A DNA stretch of 64,000 nt from Streptomyces xanthochromogenes (GCF_014650455.1 NZ_BMUZ01000015.1:70257-134256); one strand, 5' to 3'. Counted from the stretch's first letter, positions 46,265 to 54,762 are shown. Numbers and translations: made by a program. The notes: generated by a model not told the origin, from the sequence alone.

Positions 46265-47554
46265 ATGGAGAACCGGTCGGCCCCGCAGGGCCCCGAAGGC
46301 TGCCTCACCGTCGCGGTCCGCATCCCCGTGCGGATCGTGGTCTTCGTCCTCGTCGTCCCCGTCCGCATGGTGTGGGACCTGCTCGCCGTCGGCGCGAAGG
46401 CGCTGCGCCGGGTGGTGCTCGTGCCGCTGTGGCGGGTGCTCGTCGTGATCCCGTTCGAGTGGTCGTACCGGTACGTGCTGACACCCATCGGCCACGCGAC
46501 CGCCGCGCTGGCAGGGCTGGTCGGCGCCGGGACCGTCGCGCTGGCGCGGGGGGTGGCGTGGCTCGCCGTGACCCTGATCGCGATCCCGGCCGGGTGGCTG
46601 TTCCGTACCGTCCTTGCGCCGCTCGGGCGAGCCGTGGTGTGGGTGGTCAAGGGGATCGGCACGGGGGTCGTCCAGGTCACCCGGGGAGTCGGGTTCGTGC
46701 TCGGCCGAGTGCTGTGGGCCGTCTTCGTCCGGACACCGACCGCGCTGTGGCGCCGACTTCTCCAACCCCTCCTGCGCTACGGCCTCCTGGCCCCCGGCGG
46801 CTGGCTCTACCGGTACGCCCTCACACCGCTCGGCCACGCAACCGCCTTGCTGGGCAGGCTGGTTGGGGCCGGCCTGGTCGCCGTCGCGCGAGGGCTCGGC
46901 GTGCTGGCCGTGGTGCTCTTCGTGGTGCCGGTCGTGTGGATGTACCGGCATGTGCTCACGCCGCTCGGGCACGGAACCGCGTGGCTCTGCAAGGCGGCCG
47001 GCGCCGGCCTGGTCGCCGTCGCGCGAGGGCTCGGCGTGCTGGCCGTGGTGCTCTTCGTGGTGCCGGTCGTGTGGGCGTACCGGCATGTGCTCACGCCGCT
47101 CGGGCGGGCCCTCGTCGTGGTCGTGCGGGAGATCGCGCACGCCCTCGGGCACGCCTGGCGCGCCGCGGGATTCGTGTCGCGGGCGGTCGGCCGAGGGCTC
47201 AAATGGCTCGGCTGGAACCTCGTCGGACGGCCCGTGCGCTGGGTGTACGTCGCGCTGCTCACGCCGCTCGGGCACCGGGTGCGGGACGCGGTCCTGCGGC
47301 CGGCCGGGCGGGCCGCGCTCGCGGTGGGACGGGCCGCGGCCGAGGCGGCCCGTGGCGCGGGGCGCGCCGCGCGCGAGGCGCTCGCCTCGGCCCGCGCGAC
47401 CGTACGCACGGCCCGGCAGGAGGCCTGGCGGGCGCTGGTCGGCGGCCCGCCCCGGGAACGTATGGAGCACCGGGCGCGTACTCTGGGTAGTACAACTACT
47501 GCCTCCGGCGCGGTGCCCGCCCCCGAGATCTCCCTCAGCAAAACGGAGGGATGA
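46265..47554 (+). CDS. Repeat-built hydrophobic protein of unknown function
   Basis: 429 residues; I do not recognise a family. Residues about 15-330 are a chain of roughly five 45-residue units of the form [VGAGLVAVARGLGVLAVVLFVVPVVW][YRHVLTPLG]..., each a hydrophobic stretch then a YR(Y/H)VLTPLG motif; two neighbouring units are almost identical in DNA. The tail (about 330-410) is Ala/Arg-rich and likely helical (AALAVGRAAAEAARGAGRAAREALA). The stretches could be membrane-inserted or re-entrant helices. Very basic overall. Codon bias and G+C are typical. The ATG lies 13 bases past a terminator, with no ribosome binding site. Its stop overlaps the next frame (ATGA). Confidence 0.65.
   Translation: MENRSAPQGPEGCLTVAVRIPVRIVVFVLVVPVRMVWDLLAVGAKALRRVVLVPLWRVLVVIPFEWSYRYVLTPIGHATAALAGLVGAGTVALARGVAWLAVTLIAIPAGWLFRTVLAPLGRAVVWVVKGIGTGVVQVTRGVGFVLGRVLWAVFVRTPTALWRRLLQPLLRYGLLAPGGWLYRYALTPLGHATALLGRLVGAGLVAVARGLGVLAVVLFVVPVVWMYRHVLTPLGHGTAWLCKAAGAGLVAVARGLGVLAVVLFVVPVVWAYRHVLTPLGRALVVVVREIAHALGHAWRAAGFVSRAVGRGLKWLGWNLVGRPVRWVYVALLTPLGHRVRDAVLRPAGRAALAVGRAAAEAARGAGRAAREALASARATVRTARQEAWRALVGGPPRERMEHRARTLGSTTTASGAVPAPEISLSKTEG
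46868..47105 (+). repeat. 103-bp near-identical direct repeat (135-bp period)
   Basis: 46868-46970 and 47003-47105 are identical except for two adjacent bases (TGGATGTAC versus TGGGCGTAC). The period is 135 bases, 45 codons, so the frame is preserved and one protein unit is duplicated. Confidence 0.92.
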
Positions 47555-48465
47555 GCCGGGGGCGCCCCGCCGTGACCGGAGGGACCCCCACAGGACGGTG
47601 GGCGGCGCACACCGCGCCCGCCCCGCACCGAGGAGAAGAACCACTGGGCAAGCGACAGCCCGAAGGCCCGCCGCCCGCACCCGCGGTGCAGCGCATCCGC
47701 CTGCGCTACACCAAGCGCGGCCGCCTCCGGTTCACCAGCCACCGCGACTTCCAGCGCGCCTTCGAGCGCGCCCTCCGGCGCGCCGAGGTCCCCATGGCCT
47801 ACTCGGCGGGCTTCACCCCGCACCCCAAGGTGTCGTACGCCAACGCCGCACCCACCGGCGTCGGCTCCGAGGCCGAATACCTGGAGATCGCGCTCACCGC
47901 ACAGCGCGACCCCGAAAAACTGCGCACCCTGCTCGACGAGTCGCTGCCCACCGGGCTCGACATCATCGACGCCGTCGAGGTCCGCACCTCGGGCCTCGCC
48001 GACCGGCTCACCGCCTCCGTGTGGGAGCTGCGTCTGGACGGCGTCACCGTCGAGGCCGCCGAGAAGGCCGTCGAGACATTCCTCGCCGCCGAGACCGTCG
48101 AGGTCCAGCGCAAGACCAAGAACGGCATGCGCACCTTCGACACCCGGGGCGCCGTCGCCGGGCTCCAGGCGCTTCCTGCGCAGGCCGATAGGCCGCTCGA
48201 CGACGCCTGTGCGATACTGCGGCTGGTAGTGCGGCACCTGACACCTGCCGTACGACCCGACGACGTCCTGTCCGGTCTCCGAGCTGTGGCCGACCTGGCG
48301 CCGCCGGTCCCCGCAGCGGTGACCAGGCTGGCGCAGGGGCTCTTCGACGAGGAGTCCGGCACGGTGACCGACCCGCTCGCGCCCGACCGCGAGGCAGCCC
48401 CGGCCGCTCCACAAACAGCCGCCGGGACCGTCTCTGCGACGGCGCCGGAAGGTCCCGCCGCGTAA
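47551..48465 (+). CDS. DUF2344 (TIGR03936) protein
   Basis: The conserved part begins near VQRIRLRYTKRGRLRFTSHRDFQRAFERALRRAEVPMAYSAGFTPHPKVSYANAAPTGVGSEAEYLEI (shown here as family marks RLRFTSHRDF and GFTPHPK). It is a radical-SAM-linked protein of unknown function, usually next to or fused with the TIGR03960 protein. The start is uncertain. The ATG at 47551 overlaps the previous stop, but its GGAGGG is only one base away. A CTG at 47644 (LGKRQPEGPPP) has a well-placed AGGAG eight bases upstream and gives the expected short N-terminus. The longer frame is given. Confidence 0.85.
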   Translation: MSRGRPAVTGGTPTGRWAAHTAPAPHRGEEPLGKRQPEGPPPAPAVQRIRLRYTKRGRLRFTSHRDFQRAFERALRRAEVPMAYSAGFTPHPKVSYANAAPTGVGSEAEYLEIALTAQRDPEKLRTLLDESLPTGLDIIDAVEVRTSGLADRLTASVWELRLDGVTVEAAEKAVETFLAAETVEVQRKTKNGMRTFDTRGAVAGLQALPAQADRPLDDACAILRLVVRHLTPAVRPDDVLSGLRAVADLAPPVPAAVTRLAQGLFDEESGTVTDPLAPDREAAPAAPQTAAGTVSATAPEGPAA

Positions 48466-48702
48466 GGGCGGTCGTCGTAGCGCAGCCCTGGCACTCGGGA
48501 GCCACCTGGGTCGGGCCGCGCACAGACCTAACAGACTTTCGCCAGGCCGTACGCACACCGCGTACGGAACCGGCGAGCCAGACACATCAGCTCCCGTGCG
48601 GCGCCCGCGCCCCGGACGGCGGCACCCGCGCACACCACGCGGGCCGTGCCGCCGGACCGGAACAGGCGCGGCGCCCGGGAGCGTGACGGGAGCTACGCCC
48701 GC

Positions 48703-51700
48703 ATGCTTGAGCAGAACGAATCCGGTACCACCGGAGACAACGAACAGAACAGCCCCAGCGACACGCTGCCGCCGCGCCGCAGGCGCCGCGCGGCATCGCG
48801 CCCCGCCGGTCCGCCGGTGGGCGCACCCGGCGCGGAGGCCGCCGACACGGCGGGAACCGCCGGGACCACGGCACCGGCCGCCGAGCCGGCCGCACCGGCC
48901 GCCTCCGACGAGGCCGACGCCGCCCCGGCGCCGCGCACCCGCCGCCGCGCCACCCGCAAGGCGACCGCTCCGGCCGGCGCGCCGCAGGCCGCCGAGGCGA
49001 GCACCGAGGCACCCGTCGCGGCCGGGACCCCCGCGGCCGAAGAGGCTGCGGAGCCCGTCGAGGCCCCGGCCCCGCGTACGCGTCGTCGTGCCACCCGTAA
49101 GGCGACCGCTCCGGCCGGTGCGCCGCAGGCCGCCGAGGAGATCGTCGAGGCCGCCCCCGTGGCCGCCGGGACCCCCGCGGCCGAAGAGGCTGCGGAGCCC
49201 GTCGAGGCCCCGGCCCCGCGTACGCGTCGTCGTGCGACCCGCAAGGCGACGGCCCCGGCCGGCGCGCCGCAGGCCGCCGAGGAGATCGTCGAGGCCGCTC
49301 CGGCCGCCGTCGCCGAGGTGCCCGAGGCCGCCGAGGAAGCCGCCGAGGCGCCCGCGCCGCGCACCCGCCGCCGTGCCACCCGCAAGGCGACCGCCCCGCA
49401 GACCACCGTCGCGGACCCGGTCGTCGCCGAGGTCGTCGAGGACGAAGAGGCCGACGAGGCCGAGGGAACCGCCGCGGCCGAGGCGACCGAAGAGGTCACC
49501 GTCGAGGCCCCGGCCGCCGAGGCCCCCGCGCCGCGCACCCGCCGCCGTGCCACCCGCCAGGCCACCGCCCCCGCCGGTGCGCCGCAGGCCGCCGCCGAGA
49601 AGCCCGCGGAGCCCGCCGAGAAGCCCGCGGAGCCCGCCGAGAAGGCGAACGAGCCCGCCGCGGCCGAGGCCCCCGCCGCCGAGGACGAAGCCCCCCGCGG
49701 ACGCACGCGCCGCCGCGCCGCCCGCCCCGCCTCCAGCCCGCAGTTCACGCCGGTCGAGCCGCAGCCCGCCGCGCAGACGGAGGAGCCCGCCACCGGCCGG
49801 TCCCGCCGCCGCGCCACGCGCCCCGCCGTCGCCGTGTTCCAGGCGCCCGTCTTCACCGAGCCGATGTTCCAGACGCCGGAGACGGCAGCGGCCGCCGCTG
49901 CCGCCGCCCGCGTCGAGGAGCCCGACGCCGTCGAGGCCGACGAGACCGTCGTCGAGGCCGCCGAGCCCCCCGCCGAGCCGCAGGGCCGCTCGCGCCGTCG
50001 CCGCCGCCGTGGCGAGAGCGCCGAGCCCGTCCAGGACAAGGCCGTCGAGGAGCCTGCCGACGAGCACGTCGAGGAGCCCGCCGAGGCCGACGCCGACGCG
50101 GAGTCCGACGACTCCGACGACGACCGCCCCTCGCGCCGTCGCCGCCGCGGTGGCCGCCGCCGTCGCCGTGGCGAGTCCCCCGAGGCCGAGGACGCCGCCG
50201 AGGAGACGTACGAGCAGGCCGACCAGGCCGACGGCAACGACGCCCCCGCCGAGTCGGAGTCCGAGCACGAGGACGACGAGGACGAGGACGGCACCCCCTC
50301 CGCCGCCGGAACCAGCAGCAGCCGCCGTCGGCGCCGCCGCCGTCGCCGCTCCGGCGACGCGGGCCCCGAGGCCGAGCAGGGCTCCGACGACCCGGAGCGC
50401 ACCGTCGTCAAGGTCCGCGAGCCCCGCACGACCCGCGAGCGCCTTGACTCCGCCTCCGGCTCCACCTCCTCCGACGAGGTCCAGTCCATCAAGGGCTCGA
50501 CGCGTCTGGAGGCGAAGAAGCAGCGCCGCCGCGAAGGCCGCGAGCAGGGCCGCCGCCGCGTCCCGATCATCACCGAGGCCGAGTTCCTGGCCCGCCGCGA
50601 GGCCGTCGAGCGCGTCATGGTGGTCCGCCAGAGCGGCGAGCGCACCCAGATCGGCGTCCTGGAAGACAACGTGCTCGTCGAGCACTACGTCAACAAGGAG
50701 CAGGCCACCTCGTACGTCGGCAACGTCTACCTGGGCAAGGTCCAGAACGTGCTGCCGTCCATGGAGGCCGCGTTCGTCGACATCGGCAAGGGCCGCAACG
50801 CCGTCCTGTACGCCGGTGAGGTCAACTTCGAGTCGCTCGGCATGGGCAACGGCCCGCGCCGCATCGAGGCCGCCCTCAAGTCCGGCCAGTCGGTGCTCGT
50901 CCAGGTCACCAAGGACCCCATCGGCCACAAGGGTGCCCGCCTGACCAGCCAGGTCTCGCTGCCCGGCCGCTACCTGGTCTACGTGCCCGAGGGCTCGATG
51001 ACCGGCATCAGCCGCAAGCTGCCCGACACCGAGCGCGCGCGTCTGAAGACCATCCTCAAGAAGATCGTCCCCGAGGACGCGGGCGTCATCGTGCGCACCG
51101 CCGCCGAAGGCGCGAGCGAGGACGAGCTGCGCCGCGACGTCGAGCGCCTGCAGGCGCAGTGGGCCGACATCCAGAAGAAGGCCAACCAGATCTCGACGTC
51201 CTCGCCGTCGCTGCTCTACGGCGAGCCGGACATGACCGTCCGGGTCGTCCGCGACATCTTCAACGAGGACTTCTCGAAGGTCATCGTCAGCGGTGACGAG
51301 GCGTGGGAGACCATCCACGGCTACGTCGCGCACGTCGCCCCGGACCTCACCGAGCGCCTCTCGCGCTGGACCAGCGAGGTCGACGTCTTCGCGACCTACC
51401 GGATCGACGAGCAGCTCGCCAAGGCCCTGGACCGCAAGGTCTGGCTGCCGTCCGGCGGCTCGCTGGTGATCGACAAGACCGAGGCGATGATCGTCGTCGA
51501 CGTCAACACCGGCAAGTTCACCGGCCAGGGCGGCAACCTCGAAGAGACCGTGACGAGGAACAACCTCGAAGCGGCCGAGGAGATCGTGCGCCAGCTGCGG
51601 CTGCGCGACCTGGGCGGCATCGTCGTCATCGACTTCATCGACATGGTCCTGGAGTCCAACCGCGACCTGGTCCTGCGCCGCCTGCTCGAATGCCTGGGCC

Positions 51701-52800
51701 GCGACCGCACCAAGCACCAGGTGGCCGAGGTCACCTCGCTCGGCCTGGTCCAGATGACCCGCAAGCGGGTCGGCCAGGGCCTGTTGGAGTCGTTCTCGGA
51801 GACCTGCGTCCACTGCAACGGGCGCGGCGTGATCGTGCACATGGAGCAGCCGGCCGCGGTCGGCGGCGGTGCGGGCAAGCGCTCGAAGAAGCGCGGCCGC
51901 GGCGGCGCCGAGGGCGACCAGCACGACCAGCACACCCACGAGCACGAGCATGAGCACGACGGTGTGGACGCCGAGCCCGTCGAGTCCGAGGCCGAGGTCG
52001 CCGCGGAGATCGCGACGCCGGTGGCGCTCGCCGAGCCCGAGTTCGTGCCCGACGAGGAGCTGTACAGCAGCATCGCCGAGGCGGAGGCCGCGGCCCGCGG
52101 CGGCAGGTCCCGCCGCCGCGCCACCCGCAAGGCCTCGGCCCCGGCCGGTGCGCCGCGCACGGCAGCCGTCGAGACCCCGGCCCCCGTGGCCGAGGAGCCC
52201 GAGGCCGCGCAGGCCCCGGCCGCGGTGACCGTCGCCTCGTTCATCGAGGACGACGCGCCGCGCGGCGGCCGCACCCGTCGCCGTGCCACCCGCAAGGCGA
52301 CCGCTCCGGCGGGCGCCCCGGCCTCGGCCACCGCCGAGCCCGTGGTGGTCGTCGCCGAGCCCGAGCCGAAGGCCGATGAGCCCCAGGCGCAGGAGCCGGT
52401 GGCCGAGCCCGCCGTCGCCGAGCCCGTCGTCGAGGAGGCGCCCGTCGCCGCCCCGCCGCGGGCCCGCCGCCGGGCGACCCGCAAGGCCACGGCCCCGGCC
52501 GGTTCGCCCTCGGGTGCCGAGGACGCGGCGGTCGTCGTGGTCGTGTCCGCCCCGGCGGCCGAGTCCGCCGAAGCCACCCAGCCCGCCGAATCCGCGCAGT
52601 CCGCGGAGGAGGCGGCCCCGGCCAAGAAGGCGGCTCGCAAGACGGCGAAGAAGGCCACCGCGAAGAAGGCCGCCACCCCGAAGAAGACGGCGGCCAAGAA
52701 GACCGCTGCGAAGAAGACGACGGCCAAGAAGGCCACGGCCAAGAAGACGGCGGCCGCCGAGCAGCAGCAGTCCTCGGTCTCGGCGTCGACCGACAGCTGA
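48703..52800 (+). CDS. rne: Ribonuclease E/G with long disordered arms (RNase ES type)
   Basis: About 1365 residues. The catalytic core is central (about residues 620-1050): S1 domain (RTQIGVLEDNVLVEHYVNK, SYVGNVYLGKVQNVLPSMEAAFVDIG), DNase I-like motif with catalytic Asp (IVVDVNTGKFTG; VVIDFIDM) and the zinc-link cysteines Cys1035 and Cys1038 (CVHCNGRG). Both flanks are low-complexity. The N-arm has repeated APAPRTRRRATRKATAPAGAPQAA units and Arg-rich RRRRRRGG segments alternating with acidic stretches. The C-arm repeats the motif and ends in a Lys/Ala-rich histone H1-like tail. It processes rRNA and decays mRNA. ATG 48703 (MLEQNE) is chosen with GGGAG ten bases upstream. Confidence 0.95.
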   Translation: MLEQNESGTTGDNEQNSPSDTLPPRRRRRAASRPAGPPVGAPGAEAADTAGTAGTTAPAAEPAAPAASDEADAAPAPRTRRRATRKATAPAGAPQAAEASTEAPVAAGTPAAEEAAEPVEAPAPRTRRRATRKATAPAGAPQAAEEIVEAAPVAAGTPAAEEAAEPVEAPAPRTRRRATRKATAPAGAPQAAEEIVEAAPAAVAEVPEAAEEAAEAPAPRTRRRATRKATAPQTTVADPVVAEVVEDEEADEAEGTAAAEATEEVTVEAPAAEAPAPRTRRRATRQATAPAGAPQAAAEKPAEPAEKPAEPAEKANEPAAAEAPAAEDEAPRGRTRRRAARPASSPQFTPVEPQPAAQTEEPATGRSRRRATRPAVAVFQAPVFTEPMFQTPETAAAAAAAARVEEPDAVEADETVVEAAEPPAEPQGRSRRRRRRGESAEPVQDKAVEEPADEHVEEPAEADADAESDDSDDDRPSRRRRRGGRRRRRGESPEAEDAAEETYEQADQADGNDAPAESESEHEDDEDEDGTPSAAGTSSSRRRRRRRRRSGDAGPEAEQGSDDPERTVVKVREPRTTRERLDSASGSTSSDEVQSIKGSTRLEAKKQRRREGREQGRRRVPIITEAEFLARREAVERVMVVRQSGERTQIGVLEDNVLVEHYVNKEQATSYVGNVYLGKVQNVLPSMEAAFVDIGKGRNAVLYAGEVNFESLGMGNGPRRIEAALKSGQSVLVQVTKDPIGHKGARLTSQVSLPGRYLVYVPEGSMTGISRKLPDTERARLKTILKKIVPEDAGVIVRTAAEGASEDELRRDVERLQAQWADIQKKANQISTSSPSLLYGEPDMTVRVVRDIFNEDFSKVIVSGDEAWETIHGYVAHVAPDLTERLSRWTSEVDVFATYRIDEQLAKALDRKVWLPSGGSLVIDKTEAMIVVDVNTGKFTGQGGNLEETVTRNNLEAAEEIVRQLRLRDLGGIVVIDFIDMVLESNRDLVLRRLLECLGRDRTKHQVAEVTSLGLVQMTRKRVGQGLLESFSETCVHCNGRGVIVHMEQPAAVGGGAGKRSKKRGRGGAEGDQHDQHTHEHEHEHDGVDAEPVESEAEVAAEIATPVALAEPEFVPDEELYSSIAEAEAAARGGRSRRRATRKASAPAGAPRTAAVETPAPVAEEPEAAQAPAAVTVASFIEDDAPRGGRTRRRATRKATAPAGAPASATAEPVVVVAEPEPKADEPQAQEPVAEPAVAEPVVEEAPVAAPPRARRRATRKATAPAGSPSGAEDAAVVVVVSAPAAESAEATQPAESAQSAEEAAPAKKAARKTAKKATAKKAATPKKTAAKKTAAKKTTAKKATAKKTAAAEQQQSSVSASTDS
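48930..49600 (+). repeat. Repeat array in the RNase E N-terminal arm
   Basis: At least four in-frame copies of a unit encoding RTRRRATRKATAPAGAPQAAE plus an acidic linker. Two contain an exact 70-base repeat, 49021-49090 and 49165-49234, at a 144-base (48-codon) period. The same peptide unit recurs in the C-arm at about 52105-52165, 52270-52325 and 52460-52510. Confidence 0.88.
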
Positions 52801-52820
52801 CGGACGGCAGTTGACGGCTG

Positions 52821-52856
52821 ACGGTCATCGGCTGACAGATGTCGGACGATGACCGT
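52821..52856 (+). terminator. Hairpin after rne
   Basis: Perfect 10-bp inverted repeat (52821-52830 and 52847-52856), loop 16 bases, 20 bases after the rne stop. The surrounding bases contain several degenerate TGACGG/CTGACAG repeats. Confidence 0.45.
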
Positions 52857-52891
52857 TGACCGCCGGGCCGCGGGCCGCCGATCCGGCGGTC

Positions 52892-52923
52892 GGCGGGTCG
52901 GGTGGCCGGCGGGTCGGGTGGCC
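52892..52923 (+). repeat. 16-bp exact tandem duplication
   Basis: Two exact adjacent copies of GGCGGGTCGGGTGGCC between rne and galU. No coding or regulatory role is evident. Confidence 0.8.
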
Positions 52924-53000
52924 CGCGACCGACAGGTGGCGGACAGCCCCCGCTCAGCCGGCGTACACCCGGCGGTAGTTGACTGACGCACGGCCCAGGA

Positions 53001-53028
53001 GCCCGTCCCCGGAACACCGGGGGCGGGC
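53001..53028 (+). terminator. Second hairpin before galU
   Basis: 12-bp inverted repeat (53001-53012 and 53017-53028) with one G-U pair and loop AACA, followed by TTCG. It likely ends the rne transcript. Confidence 0.6.
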
Positions 53029-53058
53029 TTCGTCGTACGAAGGAGAGTCCGCCCCCGC

Positions 53059-53931
53059 ATGAGTGCGATCAGCAAAGCCGTCATCCCCGCCGCCGGGCTC
53101 GGCACGCGTTTCCTGCCGGCCACCAAGGCCACCCCCAAGGAGATGCTGCCGGTGGTCGACAAACCGGCGATCCAGTACGTGGTGGAGGAGGCGGTCGCGG
53201 CGGGACTCTCGGACGTCCTCATGATCACCGGCCGCAACAAGCGCGCCCTGGAGGACCACTTCGACCGCAACCACGAGCTGGAGTCCGCGCTGACCCGCAA
53301 GGGCGATGCCGACCGGCTCGCCAGGGTGCGCGAGTCCAGCGACCTGGCGACCGTCCACTACGTGCGCCAGGGCGACCCCAAGGGCCTCGGCCACGCGGTC
53401 CTGTGCGCGGCCCCGCACGTCGGCGACGAGCCCTTCGCGGTGCTGCTCGGCGACGACCTCATCGACGCCCGTGATCCCCTGCTCGCGCGCATGGTGGAGG
53501 TCCGGGAGCGCCTGGGCGGCAGCGTCGTCGCGCTCATGGAGGTGGCACCCGAGCAGATCCACCAGTACGGCTGCGCGGCCGTCGAGCCGACCGGCGAGAG
53601 CGACGTCGTCCGTGTGACGGGCCTGGTGGAGAAGCCCGAACGGGCCGCGGCCCCCTCGCATTTCGCGGTGATCGGCCGCTACGTCCTGGACCCGGAGGTC
53701 TTCGACGTGCTGCGCGGCACCGGGCCGGGGCGCGGCGGCGAGATCCAGCTCACCGACGCCCTCAACCGGCTCGACACCGTGCACGGCGTCGTCTTCAAGG
53801 GGCGCAGGTACGACACCGGCGACCGGGCGGACTACCTGCGCGCCATCGTGCGCCTGGCCAGTGAGCGGGAGGACCTGGGGCCGGACTTCCGGGCCTGGTT
53901 GCGCGGTTTCGTCGCCGAGGAGTGCGGGTAA
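53059..53931 (+). CDS. galU: UTP-glucose-1-phosphate uridylyltransferase
   Basis: 290 residues. It makes UDP-glucose from UTP and glucose 1-phosphate. The nucleotidyltransferase pattern is complete: VIPAAGLGTRFLPATKATPKEMLPVVDKPAIQYVVEEA, the metal site VLLGDDLID, GLVEKPE and the C-terminal YDTGDRADYLRA. It is slightly shorter than many GalU proteins but complete. It sits between rne and rplU, an unusual place, and would supply the galE-encoded epimerase and the glycosyltransferases at the right end of the window. Confidence 0.93.
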   Translation: MSAISKAVIPAAGLGTRFLPATKATPKEMLPVVDKPAIQYVVEEAVAAGLSDVLMITGRNKRALEDHFDRNHELESALTRKGDADRLARVRESSDLATVHYVRQGDPKGLGHAVLCAAPHVGDEPFAVLLGDDLIDARDPLLARMVEVRERLGGSVVALMEVAPEQIHQYGCAAVEPTGESDVVRVTGLVEKPERAAAPSHFAVIGRYVLDPEVFDVLRGTGPGRGGEIQLTDALNRLDTVHGVVFKGRRYDTGDRADYLRAIVRLASEREDLGPDFRAWLRGFVAEECG

Positions 53932-53941
53932 TGGCGCTGGT

Positions 53942-53970
53942 TTGACCCACCACGCCCGGCCCCGTAGCCT
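53942..53970 (+). promoter_or_regulatory. Promoter of rplU-rpmA
   Basis: TTGACC (53942-53947) and TAGCCT (53965-53970) with an ideal 17-base spacer: the best consensus promoter in the window. A second TTGACC (53970-53975) lies directly downstream next to TATATA. The leader to rplU is about 120 bases. Confidence 0.65.
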
Positions 53971-54099
53971 TGACCCTCGGCGTGTTTATATACGCGCCTA
54001 CCCCTGAGCACCTCACCTCCCGGTCCGCCGGGGGAGGCCCCCTGTTTCCGCGGGATGGCTGGCTTCAAGGGTTCCGTATCGAGCGAGAGAGAGATCCGC

Positions 54100-54420
54100 G
54101 TGTACGCCATCGTGCGCAGCGGTGGTCGCCAGCACAAGGTTGCTGTCGGCGACATCGTTGAGGTTGACAAGATTTCCACTGCCAAGGTTGGCGACACGGT
54201 CGAGCTCTCGACCCTGCTCGTTGTCGACGGCGACGCCGTGACCAGCGACCCGTGGGTCCTTGACGGCATCAAGGTCACCGCCGAGATCGTGGACCACCAC
54301 AAGGGTGCCAAGATCGACATCCTTCGGTACAAGAACAAGACCGGTTACCGCCGTCGCCAGGGCCACCGCCAGCAGTACACGGCGATCAAGGTCACCGGCA
54401 TCCCCACGGCTGCGAAGTAA
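54100..54420 (+). CDS. rplU: 50S ribosomal protein L21
   Basis: 106 residues, normal length. VYAIVRSGGRQHKVAVGDIVEVDK at the N-terminus and the basic L21 signature KIDILRYKNKTGYRRRQGHRQQYT near the C-terminus. GTG 54100 is the family start; the frame is open upstream to 54055 but that extension is not conserved in L21. First gene of rplU-rpmA. Confidence 0.98.
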   Translation: MYAIVRSGGRQHKVAVGDIVEVDKISTAKVGDTVELSTLLVVDGDAVTSDPWVLDGIKVTAEIVDHHKGAKIDILRYKNKTGYRRRQGHRQQYTAIKVTGIPTAAK

Positions 54421-54434
54421 GGGACTGAGGAGAC

Positions 54435-54689
54435 ATGGCACACAAGAAGGGCGCATCGTCCACCCGGAACGGTCGCGACTCCAACGCTCAGCGGCTCGGT
54501 GTGAAGCGCTTCGGCGGTCAGACCGTGCTCGCCGGTGAGATCCTGGTCCGCCAGCGCGGCACCCACTTCCACCCGGGTGCGGGCGTCGGTCGCGGTGGCG
54601 ACGACACCCTGTTCGCGCTGCTGCCCGGCGCGGTGCAGTTCGGCACCCACCGTGGCCGCAAGGTCGTGAACATCGTTCCGGCCGCCTGA
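54435..54689 (+). CDS. rpmA: 50S ribosomal protein L27
   Basis: 84 residues. MAHKKGASSTRNGRDSNAQRLGVKRFGGQ is the usual start without the Firmicutes-type cleaved N-terminal extension, then GEILVRQRGTHFHPGAGVGRGGDDTLFAL. 14 bases after rplU. Confidence 0.98.
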   Translation: MAHKKGASSTRNGRDSNAQRLGVKRFGGQTVLAGEILVRQRGTHFHPGAGVGRGGDDTLFALLPGAVQFGTHRGRKVVNIVPAA

Positions 54690-54721
54690 TCACTTAGGCA
54701 GCCGTAGAGCGGTTTCAGCGG

Positions 54722-54762
54722 AGGCGGACCTCACTTCCCCCACGGGAAGCGGGTCCGCCTTT
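54722..54762 (+). terminator. Terminator after rpmA
   Basis: Extended hairpin: outer arms AGGCGGACC (54722-54730) and GGTCCGCCT (54752-54760), inner CTTCCC/GGGAAG, followed by TTTCG. Confidence 0.8.

Noticed and set aside
49600..50500. RNase E acidic/basic low-complexity region as a possible sequencing or frameshift artefact
   Set aside because: The frame is kept throughout, the peptide modules recur on both sides of the catalytic core, and streptomycete RNase E/G enzymes are known to have long flanking arms.
46807..51957. Very long open frames opposite or out of frame with real genes, for example 1716 codons on the minus strand across rne and 1062 codons across valS
   Set aside because: They are typical of DNA with G or C at almost every third position. 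They have no ribosome binding sites, no recognisable domains and overlap strongly supported genes.
53976..54099. L21-type autoregulatory leader before rplU
   Set aside because: The leader lacks the recognisable Firmicutes L21 motif; only a G/C-rich inverted repeat is seen.
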